A program made the translations under genes and the position numbers. Under the pieces are notes generated by a model. The model was not told where the DNA came from. It was given only the letters and a program-made list of their open reading frames with translations, and did no database searches. This document shows positions 1 through 6,174 of a DNA stretch of 7,705 bases, in pieces; the stretch's first letter is position 1, and each line of letters begins with the position of its first letter. The DNA comes from Clostridiales bacterium (GTDB lineage: Bacteria; Bacillota; Clostridia; Oscillospirales; Acutalibacteraceae): NCBI GenBank assembly GCA_019419895.1, contig JAHZIE010000010.1, positions 45,421-53,125 of the forward strand. Direction: 5' to 3'.

Positions 1-179
1 AAAAACCTGGCTTCATCAAGGCAATGTGGTGCGGCGATCAGGCCTGCGAGGAAAAAATCAAGGAAGAAGCGGGACTTTCCTCCCGTTGCATGCCCTTTGA
101 ACAGGAAGTCCTGTCGGATACCTGTGTCTGCTGCGGCAAAAAGGCTGTAAAGATGGTCTACTGGGGCAAAGCGTATTAA
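1..179 (+). CDS. proS: Proline--tRNA ligase, C-terminal fragment (5' end outside window)
   Basis: This is the last 58 codons of a plus-strand gene, read from base 3 and ending in TAA at 177-179. The peptide begins KPGFIKAMWCG and ends VYWGKAY. A WCG followed by a further Cys four residues on, and a CVCC cluster near the end, match the C-terminal zinc-binding domain of archaeal/eukaryote-type prolyl-tRNA synthetase (ProS type 3), which ends in a conserved aromatic-rich KAY tail. The enzyme is cytosolic and charges tRNA-Pro with proline using ATP. This ProRS class is common in Clostridia and in some other bacteria. The catalytic core lies upstream of the window, so only the terminal domain is seen here. 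The frame has no interruptions. The identification is made from memory of the family. Confidence 0.88.
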   Translation, partial: KPGFIKAMWCGDQACEEKIKEEAGLSSRCMPFEQEVLSDTCVCCGKKAVKMVYWGKAY

Positions 180-432
180 TTCTGTTTTTTCCTCTCTTTC
201 CAATATTTTGCTGAAAGTACGGCCATCTACCGTTTCACCCTCTGAAAAGCTCTCTCTGCCGCAGCCTCCCATTTTTCTACTGTACCCTTTTGATGGAGTG
301 CACCGGAGATATCTTTGCCTGGGAATAAAGGCTTTTCTGATGTTTTAGAAAACTTTGTTTCAAAACGTTTTCAGTATCGTACAAAAGCAAGGCGGGAAAT
401 AGTTTCCCGCCTTGCTTTTCTGATTTTGAAAA
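180..432. other. Intergenic stretch without a convincing gene
   Basis: This is the region between proS and the next promoter. An open frame from 315 crosses the perfect hairpin at 383-419, has no ribosome site and runs into the next gene, so it is not called. An AT-rich imperfect hairpin (TTTTCT 333-338 with AGAAAA 347-352, extended by AAAG 327-330 and CTTT 353-356) precedes the strong hairpin. It could be a weak proS terminator. Confidence 0.5.
383..424 (+). terminator. Long perfect hairpin, probable intrinsic terminator after proS
   Basis: Bases 383-399 and 403-419 are perfect reverse complements: a 17-bp stem with a GC-rich core, A-rich start and T-rich end, closed by a 3-base loop (TAG). 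The T-rich 3' arm, followed by CTGATTTT, gives an intrinsic-terminator shape on the plus strand. On the minus strand the structure is almost symmetrical, so it may work in both directions. It sits about 200 bases beyond the proS stop and just before the promoter of the next gene, which suits a transcription boundary. The unusually long perfect stem also fits a dispersed palindromic repeat. Confidence 0.65.
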
Positions 433-460
433 TAGACAAAAATTTGTTTCTAAATATAAT
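433..460 (+). promoter_or_regulatory. Sigma-A promoter for the small hypothetical gene
   Basis: A -35 box TAGACA (433-438, one mismatch to consensus) and a perfect -10 TATAAT (455-460) are separated by 16 bases. Transcription would begin near 467, just ahead of the GGAG ribosome site at 471-474. This gives a very short leader for the gene at 482. Confidence 0.6.
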
Positions 461-481
461 TATACAAAAAGGAGTGTTTTT

Positions 482-844
482 ATGTTTTCTACCGATTGGA
501 TAATGCGGCAAGTAGAAACCCTTTGTCAGATCCTGGCCAAAATGGTATTTCACAAGGAGCGCCCAAACTATGCCTTTCCAGAAAAAGGTGAGCTCTCTGA
601 AAAGGACGAGCTTTATTTAACTCTCCATGGTCTGCTGGAAAAAGGAAAAATTAACGAGGCGGAGGATTTGTTATTTGAAAGTCTTGTCCCGGAAGATCTC
701 GGCTATTTAGAGCTTGCCCTGGATTTTTATACCGTTTTAAACTATTGGAGCGACGAACAGCTGGAAAACTGCGGTTTTTCCCGGGAAGAAATTGAAGAAG
801 GCCTGAAAGACGCCGCTAAGCTTTACGAAATTACCCTTCCGTAA
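482..844 (+). CDS. Small acidic helical hypothetical protein (DUF6483-like)
   Basis: This gene encodes 120 residues starting at ATG 482, with GGAG at 471-474 at a good distance. The protein is soluble, with no signal peptide or membrane segment. It is rich in Glu/Asp and Leu and is predicted to be almost entirely alpha-helical. Its start (MFSTDWIMRQVETLCQILAK) is an amphipathic helix. Residues about 36-66 (SEKDELYLTLHGLL...INEAEDLLFESL) resemble a TPR-like helical hairpin. From memory the overall pattern matches the DUF6483 family of short Firmicute proteins of unknown function; this could not be checked by a search. It has its own promoter and stands alone, converging on the Psp operon, so context gives no functional link. 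I assign no function. Confidence 0.8.
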   Translation: MFSTDWIMRQVETLCQILAKMVFHKERPNYAFPEKGELSEKDELYLTLHGLLEKGKINEAEDLLFESLVPEDLGYLELALDFYTVLNYWSDEQLENCGFSREEIEEGLKDAAKLYEITLP

Positions 845-845
845 A

Positions 846-880
846 CAGCAGGCCCCAGATAGAATTCATCTGCTGAATTT
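846..880 (+). terminator. Weak hairpin directly after the small gene
   Basis: CAGCAG (846-851) can pair with CTGCTG (870-875) across an 18-base loop, followed by AATTTTC. It starts one base after the stop codon. The stem is short, so this is only a candidate terminator. Confidence 0.3.
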
Positions 881-900
881 TCAAAAGATGATGGAATTTT

Positions 901-921
901 GCAGATATCTGTCTGCTTTTT
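901..921 (+). terminator. Possible second terminator of the small gene
   Basis: GCAGA (901-905) pairs with TCTGC (912-916) and is followed immediately by TTTTT. The stem is only five pairs plus a wobble, but the T-run placement is right for termination on the plus strand. The 10-base palindrome CAGATATCTG lies inside it. Confidence 0.35.
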
Positions 922-1189
922 GTAGGCAAACCGGGCAGCGACGTTGTTATTCTTTAAATTGTCATTCTCCGCTTTTCCAGGAAAAATACAGAAATTGGCC
1001 CCTTTTCCTTTGCGGAAGGGCTTAGATGGCCTTATAAACGCCTCTTAACCTACACCTCAAACATATGATTGGCAGACACCTGCCCTGACGATAATTTTCT
1101 GCTATCTTTCATATCTCCCCCATTTCCTTACTTGACAAGAATATGTTTACTTTGTACAGCAGAGCAGCACATTTTTCTCTTGTTTGAAT

Positions 1190-2245
1190 TTATACTGTTT
1201 TTGTGCCGCAATCGGGACAAAATTTTCCATTTACCATTTTACTGCAGGTGGGACAGAACCGCTCCCCTCCCCCTTGCTTCACCGCTTCCACCTTCTGCCC
1301 GCATTCGCTGCAAAATTTACATTGTGTGGAAAATATCTTCCCGCAGGAAGTGCAGACAAACTGCTGTCCAGAGCCCTGGCAGGCCGACGGCGGCTGCCGC
1401 ATGGCCTGGGTCAGCTGCTGCCCAAGCTGCGCGCCGACGGCAGCCTGCGCTCCCATGGCGGCAATGCCGGCGCCGTTCCCTTTCGCCATCCCGTCCGCCA
1501 TATGAACGGCGGCATATTTCCCTGTATCGCGAATAAAGGACTGCGCCGCCATTTTTTCCGCCATCTCCTGAAGCTCGTCGGGATAATTGATACTGATGAT
1601 ATTTAAGTCGCTGACGCCCAGTCCGATATCAAACAGCTCCTTATCCAGCTCCTCACACATTCTCTTAGCTATCCGGCGGTTATTCATTTGAAGCAAAATC
1701 AGGCTGTTTAACCCAACGGAATTTTGCCCGTCCAAAATAGCCTCCGCAATAATCCCGTTGAGTTCTCCCATAACGCGCTCGGAAATATCCTGAAGGGTAT
1801 AGGTTGACTTCATGCCGGCCACTTTATGAATAAAGGTCAGATAGTCGCGAAAGACCACGACCAGATTACCGTGGCATCCTACCGGTATGCCGGAGGGAAC
1901 CTCCGGCGAGGGAAGCATGATCCGCTGCCTGGTTCCCCAGTTCAGCAGAAGCTCCTTGGAATTGACAAAATAAATTTCAGCTCTCAGCCCGCTGTCCCCC
2001 CTGAGGGAGAACACCCCTTTCAGCGTACTCAGGAAGGGGACAATCTGCGTCTCTATATCGTAAGTTCCCTCTTCCTCAAAAACACCTTCCACCCGGCCGC
2101 CGGCATAAAAGACTGCCTTCTGTCCCGCGCGGATAATCAGCCGGGAGCCTTTTTTGATTTCATCCTCTTTCCATTTATAAAACAGTATGTTCGGGTTGTA
2201 TTCCACCCATTCTATGGTATCCTTTCCCTGTCCAAACCAAGCCAT
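1190..2245 (-). CDS. SPFH-domain protein with two C-terminal zinc ribbons (YdjI-like)
   Basis: This gene encodes 351 residues; ATG at 2245 is preceded by AAAGGAAA at 2253-2260. The N-terminal part (MAWFGQGKDTIEWVEYNP to about residue 245) fits the SPFH/'virion core protein' family of B. subtilis YdjI: a beta-rich SPFH fold, then a charged helical section (MCEELDKELFDIGLGVSDLNI). A Gly/Ala-rich linker follows (about 250-282, KGNGAGIAAMGAQAAVGAQL). Two zinc ribbons end the protein: C298/C301 with C312/C315, and C331/C334 with C343/C346. No transmembrane helix is evident, so membrane contact would be peripheral or through a partner. It is the last gene of the operon, 15 bases after the membrane zinc-ribbon gene. 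In B. subtilis the homologue helps bring PspA to the membrane; the same role here is inferred. YdjI itself is a little shorter. Confidence 0.85.
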   Translation of the reverse strand: MAWFGQGKDTIEWVEYNPNILFYKWKEDEIKKGSRLIIRAGQKAVFYAGGRVEGVFEEEGTYDIETQIVPFLSTLKGVFSLRGDSGLRAEIYFVNSKELLLNWGTRQRIMLPSPEVPSGIPVGCHGNLVVVFRDYLTFIHKVAGMKSTYTLQDISERVMGELNGIIAEAILDGQNSVGLNSLILLQMNNRRIAKRMCEELDKELFDIGLGVSDLNIISINYPDELQEMAEKMAAQSFIRDTGKYAAVHMADGMAKGNGAGIAAMGAQAAVGAQLGQQLTQAMRQPPSACQGSGQQFVCTSCGKIFSTQCKFCSECGQKVEAVKQGGGERFCPTCSKMVNGKFCPDCGTKTV

Positions 2246-2260
2246 GTTTCTATTTCCTTT

Positions 2261-3499
2261 CTATCCTGCCGATAAATTTTCCATCTTGTCTATCTCTATC
2301 AGGGTATCCTCTTCTTTTTCCAAGTTCTCTGGAGCTCCCGCTGTCTGTCCTGCCGCGCAGACGGAAGTGGGAGGACCGCCCGGCAATTCCGCCGCCTCCG
2401 CCTTTGAACAGAGGAAAAAGACAAGGACAACCGCCGCGATGGCCGCCAATACCGCAACGGCAATTTTTGCCAAGCTGTAGGGACGGCTTCCCCCTACCCT
2501 TCCTGTTTCCCCATTAATGGCATAGGAATAGGTCTTTCCCTTATATCCAAAGGAAGCCGCCCAGATGGGGAGCAGGACATGCTTATAAGTAACATCATAA
2601 TAAGTGGTCTCCAGGGTATCCACCCTAGCCTGATCATACCCCTTTCTGAGAATATCATCCCTGGCACGGTCCCGCAAAACCGCTTCCATCTCCGTCTTTG
2701 CCTCTGCAAAGCCCTCGTCCGCCTTCACGGAATAATGCTGCGCATGATACCCGGATAGATAGACGGGAGAAAAAGGCCGCGTGTTCTCTGTAGTGTTATA
2801 AGGAGAAACACGCCTGGCGGTTTCCGCCAAGGACGCCTCGGCCGCACATACCTGAATGTCATTAAAGGATTCCTCCACCCGGCCGCTGACATTTCTCCAT
2901 CGCACCCTTGTCTGGGTGTGTCCGTCCTTATCCCTGACCGTATAGCTTTTACCACCCTCGCCGTGGTAATAGGCAGCCGTATTCGCGTCATAGGTCCAAT
3001 AAGGGACATAGATCCCTTTGAGGGCTCCCTCCGCATATAATTTTTTTAAATCATTAGGGGCAAACCAACGCTTTTTTATCCATTTCTGAAAGAGCCGCTG
3101 GCCTTGGTAACGGTCGATTTGGAACGGGATGATCCCCTCCGGCGGAATGCCCGTCATCTGCTTATCCATGGAAACCTGGGAAGAACCGCACATGGGGCAG
3201 ACCGTCGCCGTCTCATGCTCCTCAAAAAATATTTCATTGCCGCACTGGGCGCATACGGCCCTTGCCAATCCAATCTGGGGGCTGGCTTCGGCCTCTCTTT
3301 TCCGGTAATCTGAAAAATCATATTCCTTCACCGTCTGGCTGAACGGCCTGACATTCTCCACGCTTCCACAGGAAGCACACTGAAACTGCTTTTTTTCAAT
3401 GCTGTACATCATCGTGCCGCCGCAGTTGGGACAGGTAAACTGTTCTGTCTCAACTGTCACCTGGCCCCCTGCCCGCTCACTTTTATTCTCTACCGACAA
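2261..3499 (-). CDS. Membrane-anchored double zinc-ribbon protein (YdjG-like)
   Basis: This gene encodes 412 residues from a TTG start at 3499, chosen because AAAGGAGG (3507-3514) lies 7 bases upstream. The frame stays open to 3679, but the extra 60 residues look non-coding and lack a ribosome site. Two N-terminal zinc ribbons are visible: C23/C26 with C41/C44, and C83/C86 with C101/C104. Then comes a conserved middle domain (IPFQIDRYQGQ, a KKRWFAPNDLKKLY segment, GIYVPYWTYDA). One hydrophobic helix lies near 344-366 (AKIAVAVLAAIAAVVLVFFL), followed by a 45-residue acidic tail. Such proteins are often mislabelled 'primosomal protein N' helicase'; no helicase motif is present. Position between pspA genes and an SPFH gene matches YdjG of B. 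subtilis, a membrane partner in PspA recruitment. B. subtilis also has YdjH, which I do not see here. Confidence 0.82.
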   Translation of the reverse strand: MSVENKSERAGGQVTVETEQFTCPNCGGTMMYSIEKKQFQCASCGSVENVRPFSQTVKEYDFSDYRKREAEASPQIGLARAVCAQCGNEIFFEEHETATVCPMCGSSQVSMDKQMTGIPPEGIIPFQIDRYQGQRLFQKWIKKRWFAPNDLKKLYAEGALKGIYVPYWTYDANTAAYYHGEGGKSYTVRDKDGHTQTRVRWRNVSGRVEESFNDIQVCAAEASLAETARRVSPYNTTENTRPFSPVYLSGYHAQHYSVKADEGFAEAKTEMEAVLRDRARDDILRKGYDQARVDTLETTYYDVTYKHVLLPIWAASFGYKGKTYSYAINGETGRVGGSRPYSLAKIAVAVLAAIAAVVLVFFLCSKAEAAELPGGPPTSVCAAGQTAGAPENLEKEEDTLIEIDKMENLSAG

Positions 3500-3712
3500 G
3501 CAATATCCTCCTTTGCCAATAAAACCGGCTCCTACTCTTATCCCAGGGAGTTGTCTATAAAAATAACGCTCCCTTTTTCCAAGCGCCAGGAATCTCCCAC
3601 GCCTCCCTGTGATTGGCCTTTCCCACACATGAGTGTTTGGTGTTATCTGTCTGTTATCCACGGCTCCGGCGACAATCAAAGGCGGCGCGGCCCAAGACCT
3701 CCTCTGAAGTTC
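3500..3712. other. 213-base gap inside the Psp operon
   Basis: This is the spacer between the second PspA-like gene and the zinc-ribbon gene, much longer than the 15- and 71-base gaps elsewhere in the operon. It holds a strong ribosome site (3507-3514) and a possible secondary promoter. No coding sequence is supported. GGGAG and CTCCC segments could form a loose hairpin. Confidence 0.5.
3554..3582 (-). promoter_or_regulatory. Possible internal promoter for the zinc-ribbon and SPFH genes
   Basis: On the minus strand, TTGGAA (3577-3582) and TATAGA (3554-3559) are spaced by 17 bases. Each matches the sigma-A consensus at four of six positions. The start would fall near 3547, about 48 bases ahead of the TTG. 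Plausible but weak. Confidence 0.33.
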
Positions 3713-4396
3713 CTATTCCATGTTCTCTTTCAAACGCCGCAATTTCTCCTCAACAGACCCGCAGTCAGCTTCAGAAGCTTCCTTTTCCTCATATTTCTTT
3801 ATCAGTTCACTCATTTCGTCCTCTGGGCCCTGATTCAGCTCCGCAGCTGCCTGTGCTTTGTCCAATCTCCGCTGCGCAGCCTCGCTCAGCATCTCAAGTC
3901 TATTTTCCTCGCCAATGCTTTCCTGCATTTGATTGATTTTCTCTTGAGATTTTGCCATTGCAACCTTGGCCCGAATATCGTTCAGCTTGGCGGAAGCCGC
4001 TTCAAGATTTCCATATAATTTCTCCGTCATCTGGCGCATATGAACCGCATTCTCCCGTGCCTGACGGAAGGTTTCTTCCAGTCCCATCTTCTTCTGTTCC
4101 AGTTCCTTCTGATACGCGAGAAATTTCCTGGCGTCGTTGTCGTCTCCCTGGCGCACGGCGGAAACCGCGTAACGGCCGTATTTTTCAATTTCAGCTTCAC
4201 ATTCCTCCAGCCGCCTCTGCGCTTTCTTCTCCTCCGCCATTACAGCCGCGGTCTGGGACTTGATTTGCCCCAGGTCATTTTCCGCGTCCAAAATATATTT
4301 TTGGAGAAGCTTATCCGCATTTCTTCCCTCTATCTGTTCTAAAAAGGCATTGATATTCGCGCTCATAATCTCGGCGAAACGGCTTAAAATATTCAT
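3713..4396 (-). CDS. Second, divergent PspA/IM30-family protein
   Basis: This gene encodes 227 residues from ATG 4396, chosen because AAGGAAG (4404-4410) sits 7 bases upstream and the sequence then begins MNILSRFAEIMSANINAFL, the amphipathic first helix of PspA. A frame-open ATG nine codons earlier lacks family similarity. The rest is a long charged coiled-coil (AVMAEEKKAQRRLEECEAEI, then DARKFL, then AMAKSQEKINQM), the helical hairpin of the ESCRT-III-like PspA/Vipp1 family, ending in a short C-terminal helix (VEEKLRRLKENM). It is clearly paralogous to the gene just upstream, but the helix-1 junction differs: the EDPAKMVDQ pattern is replaced by EGRNADKLLQK, and a Cys appears near the C-terminus. 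Likely a membrane-remodelling or stress-protection protein that co-assembles with, or specialises from, its neighbour (inference). Confidence 0.87.
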   Translation of the reverse strand: MNILSRFAEIMSANINAFLEQIEGRNADKLLQKYILDAENDLGQIKSQTAAVMAEEKKAQRRLEECEAEIEKYGRYAVSAVRQGDDNDARKFLAYQKELEQKKMGLEETFRQARENAVHMRQMTEKLYGNLEAASAKLNDIRAKVAMAKSQEKINQMQESIGEENRLEMLSEAAQRRLDKAQAAAELNQGPEDEMSELIKKYEEKEASEADCGSVEEKLRRLKENME

Positions 4397-4424
4397 CGCA
4401 AGGCTTCCTTTCCATAAATCCACG

Positions 4425-4451
4425 AAAAGCCTGTAGAAATCTACAGGCTTT
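4425..4451 (-). terminator. Hairpin between the two pspA genes (attenuator or mRNA stabiliser)
   Basis: Bases 4426-4436 and 4441-4451 form an 11-bp perfect stem with a 4-base loop. On the minus strand it is followed by a short T-run, then CGTGGATTT, so it could be a partial terminator. It lies 16 bases after the pspA stop and 28 bases before the start codon of the next gene. Reduced read-through, or a stabilised pspA 3' end, would set different levels of the two proteins. Confidence 0.55.
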
Positions 4452-4467
4452 CCTCTCTACTGTCTAA

Positions 4468-5142
4468 TTATTTGCCGAGCTTTTCTTTCAGCGCTGCCAG
4501 TTCATCATCCACTGCCGAACCGCCGTCATATTTTTTCTCCAGTTCTTCAAGAGAAGGTTCGCCGCTCCCCATATTCAATTCCGCCTTCGCGTTGGCTTCG
4601 TCCAGCATACGGTCCGCTTTCTCTTCCATTCTCTCAAAAGCGGACATATCGGCCTTTGATCCCGCTAGGCTCTGGCCCATCTGGTTCATTTTTTCCTGTG
4701 TTTTCGCCACAGCCATCTTTGCTTTAATCGCATCCCGTTTCGCGTCCATTTCGGCAATTTCTTCTACCAATTTATCATGCATCTGACGCATTTTAGCGGC
4801 ATTGGACTGTGCCGTCTGATAAGCCTGCTGAAGCGCAGACTGTCTTTTAACCAGCTGGCCTTTCTTCGCCAAAAACTGCCTGGCATCCGGATCATTGCCT
4901 GCCAAAACAGCTTTTTCCGCATATCCCTGCATTTTCTCTATTTCATTCGTGCACTCATCCAATTCCCTTTTCGCACGTTTTTCCTCCGCCATAACTCCCG
5001 CGGTTTCATCTTTGACCTCCTGCAGGTCATCCTTCAGGTTCCTTAAAATTTGATCCACCATTTTCGCGGGATCTTCCATTTTGTCCAGCAAAGCGTTGAC
5101 ATTGGAAGACATAATATCCTTAAACCTGGATAAAATTGACAT
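4468..5142 (-). CDS. pspA: Phage shock protein A / IM30 family membrane-stress protein
   Basis: This gene encodes 224 residues, close to the 222-227 usual for PspA. ATG 5142 has AGGAG at 5151-5155. The first helix (MSILSRFKDIMSSNVNALLD) is amphipathic and binds stressed membranes in the family. The helix-1/2 junction EDPAKMVDQ (residues 23-31) is the typical PspA/Vipp1 motif. A long coiled-coil hairpin follows (GVMAEEKRAKRELDECTNEI, then NDPDARQFL, then MAVAKTQEKMNQM), and the protein ends in a short helix (DELAALKEKLGK). PspA assembles into ESCRT-III-like oligomers on the inner face of the cytoplasmic membrane and limits ion leakage during envelope stress. It is the first gene of the operon, directly behind the main promoter. 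No pspF, pspB or pspC is nearby, so regulation follows the Firmicute rather than the enterobacterial scheme. Confidence 0.93.
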   Translation of the reverse strand: MSILSRFKDIMSSNVNALLDKMEDPAKMVDQILRNLKDDLQEVKDETAGVMAEEKRAKRELDECTNEIEKMQGYAEKAVLAGNDPDARQFLAKKGQLVKRQSALQQAYQTAQSNAAKMRQMHDKLVEEIAEMDAKRDAIKAKMAVAKTQEKMNQMGQSLAGSKADMSAFERMEEKADRMLDEANAKAELNMGSGEPSLEELEKKYDGGSAVDDELAALKEKLGK

Positions 5143-5194
5143 TTTCTACACTCCTGTCTTTCTGTAAAGTAGAGAGCTGCTATTATTTGTCTTT

Positions 5195-5222
5195 ATTATA
5201 TCATAGTCTTGTTAAATTTCAA
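5195..5222 (-). promoter_or_regulatory. Main promoter of the Psp operon
   Basis: On the minus strand, TTGAAA (5217-5222) and TATAAT (5195-5200) are spaced by 16 bases, with a TG one base ahead of the -10 (extended -10). The start is expected near 5188, about 45 bases before the ATG. The -35 box contains the TGA stop (5219-5221) of the upstream GNAT gene. The sequence is sigma-A-like; no sigma-W pattern (TGAAAC with CGTA) is seen, although B. subtilis ydjF is under sigma-W. Confidence 0.72.
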
Positions 5223-5803
5223 TTATTTTTTGTAGGATTTGCCTCCTGTTTCTGTCTTTTCACCCATTCCGGATACAAAAGAGAAAAATGGGATACGTCG
5301 ATAAATTTACCGTCCTTATACAATTCAGCTCTCGCGGTTCCCTCATACTGGTACCCTAATTTTTCCATCACCCTTCTGGATGCCGTGTTGTGCGCCATAC
5401 AGGAGCCTGACATCCGGTATATCTTTAAGCCCTCAAACGCGAATTTGAGCATTCGTCCGGCGGCTTCTGTAGCAAACCCCTGCCCCCAGAGTTTAGGATC
5501 GATGAAATAAGCGATAGAGGCCGAATGATTTTCTTCGCGCACATTAGTAACGCCAATATTCCCCACATATCTGCCGTTTGATTTCAAAAATATTCCAAGT
5601 TCATATCCTGTACGGTTATGGATGGCGCTCTGAAGCATCCCAAACCACCATTCCACCCGTTTTCTAGGATATTCCGCCGGAATAAAGGCTGTCGTTGCAT
5701 AAATCAAGGGAGAACTCACTACCTTCCAGACCGCATCCACATCTTTTTTGTGATAAGGACGAAGGATAAGCCGTCCGGTGACAAACTGAAGCTCTTCTTT
5801 CAA
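5219..5803 (-). CDS. GNAT-family N-acetyltransferase (RimJ/RimL-like)
   Basis: This gene encodes 194 residues from TTG 5803, with GAGGGA at 5811-5816. The frame is open further upstream, but the earlier start codon at 5893 lies inside the promoter -35 box, so it cannot be used. Recognisable parts are the N-terminal strand TGRLILRPYHKKD typical of the RimJ/RimL group, the acetyl-CoA pyrophosphate loop WGQGFATEA (about residues 106-114), and the C-terminal NTASRRVMEKLGYQYEG (about 139-155). Family members transfer acetyl from acetyl-CoA to an amine, often a ribosomal-protein N-terminus, an antibiotic or a small metabolite. The substrate here cannot be read from sequence. It is transcribed from its own promoter, and its stop codon is inside the promoter of the Psp operon, so read-through into that operon is possible. 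Confidence 0.85.
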   Translation of the reverse strand: MKEELQFVTGRLILRPYHKKDVDAVWKVVSSPLIYATTAFIPAEYPRKRVEWWFGMLQSAIHNRTGYELGIFLKSNGRYVGNIGVTNVREENHSASIAYFIDPKLWGQGFATEAAGRMLKFAFEGLKIYRMSGSCMAHNTASRRVMEKLGYQYEGTARAELYKDGKFIDVSHFSLLYPEWVKRQKQEANPTKNN

Positions 5804-5864
5804 GACTGATTCCCTCTTTTCTACCGGAATTCCAATCAAATAAAAATTATAAAAAAGCACTTGT

Positions 5865-5893
5865 ATCATATCATATTTTCTGTTGCCCTTCAA
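5865..5893 (-). promoter_or_regulatory. Sigma-A promoter of the GNAT gene
   Basis: On the minus strand, TTGAAG (5888-5893) and TATGAT (5865-5870) are spaced by exactly 17 bases, with TG preceding the -10 (extended -10). The start near 5858 gives a leader of about 55 bases to the TTG. This supports the short form of the protein. Confidence 0.68.
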
Positions 5894-6001
5894 TGCCGTA
5901 TTCTTTTTCCTATTTTACGCGGCTTTCCTTATTTTTTAGAACTGATGATTTTTCCTGCCCATACCCCAAAAAGATTTTTTCATATTTTCCTTAATTAACT
6001 A

Positions 6002-6030
6002 TTGACAAAGCGGACAACCTATACTATAAT
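6002..6030 (+). promoter_or_regulatory. Consensus promoter of the tRNA operon
   Basis: TTGACA (6002-6007) and TATAAT (6025-6030) both match the sigma-A consensus perfectly, with the optimal 17-base spacer. The predicted start is near 6037, about 23 bases ahead of the first tRNA. Such strength is expected for stable-RNA genes. Confidence 0.9.
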
Positions 6031-6059
6031 TAAAAAGCTCTCTTTATTTGAGATAATAT

Positions 6060-6136
6060 GGCGGCATAGCTCAGTTGGCTAGAGCATTCGGTTCATACCC
6101 GAAGTGTCGTTGGTTCAAATCCGACTGCCGCTACCA
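6060..6136 (+). tRNA. tRNA-Met (anticodon CAT), elongator type
   Basis: This is a 77-base cloverleaf with an encoded CCA end. The acceptor GGCGGCA pairs with TGCCGCT (first pair G-U). The anticodon stem TTCGG/CCGAA carries CAT at 6094-6096, and the T-loop reads GGTTCAAAT. The first base pair and the anticodon stem lacking three G-C pairs rule out initiator tRNA. The similarity to Bacillus elongator tRNA-Met argues against the lysidine tRNA-Ile that shares this anticodon. It is the first gene of the tRNA operon. Confidence 0.95.
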
Positions 6137-6174
6137 ATTGAGTTTAGTTTATTTTAGATAGATGTTTTAAACAA

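Larger units (their letters stand above)
845..1189. other. Convergent intergenic region, no gene seen
   Basis: About 345 bases separate the ends of two converging transcription units. It is AT-rich with pyrimidine tracts. Weak hairpins are visible near the left side, but there is no strong GC-rich stem with a T-run serving the minus-strand operon. No open frame with a ribosome site was found. Confidence 0.55.

Noticed and set aside
315..503. Open frame of 62 codons on the plus strand after proS
   Set aside because: It lacks a ribosome site, crosses the perfect hairpin and overlaps the start of the well-supported gene at 482.
998..1024. GCCCC...GGAAGGGC as a terminator
   Set aside because: Pairing needs a three-base bulge in the middle of a short stem and no T-run follows.
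1132..1160. TTGACA followed 17 bases later by TACAGC on the plus strand
   Set aside because: The -10 is poor and no plus-strand gene follows, only the end of the SPFH gene in antisense.
1069..1606. Overlapping plus-strand frames opposite the SPFH gene
   Set aside because: They mirror the high-GC zinc-ribbon and linker coding of the minus-strand gene and have low-complexity Pro/Arg/Ala-rich composition with no family pattern.
3500..3679. N-terminal extension of the zinc-ribbon protein from 3679
   Set aside because: There is no ribosome site at the far start, the composition is unlike the protein family, and AAAGGAGG is ideally placed for the TTG at 3499.
5804..5893. N-terminal extension of the GNAT protein
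   Set aside because: The upstream start codon is the -35 box of the gene's own promoter, so it would not be transcribed.
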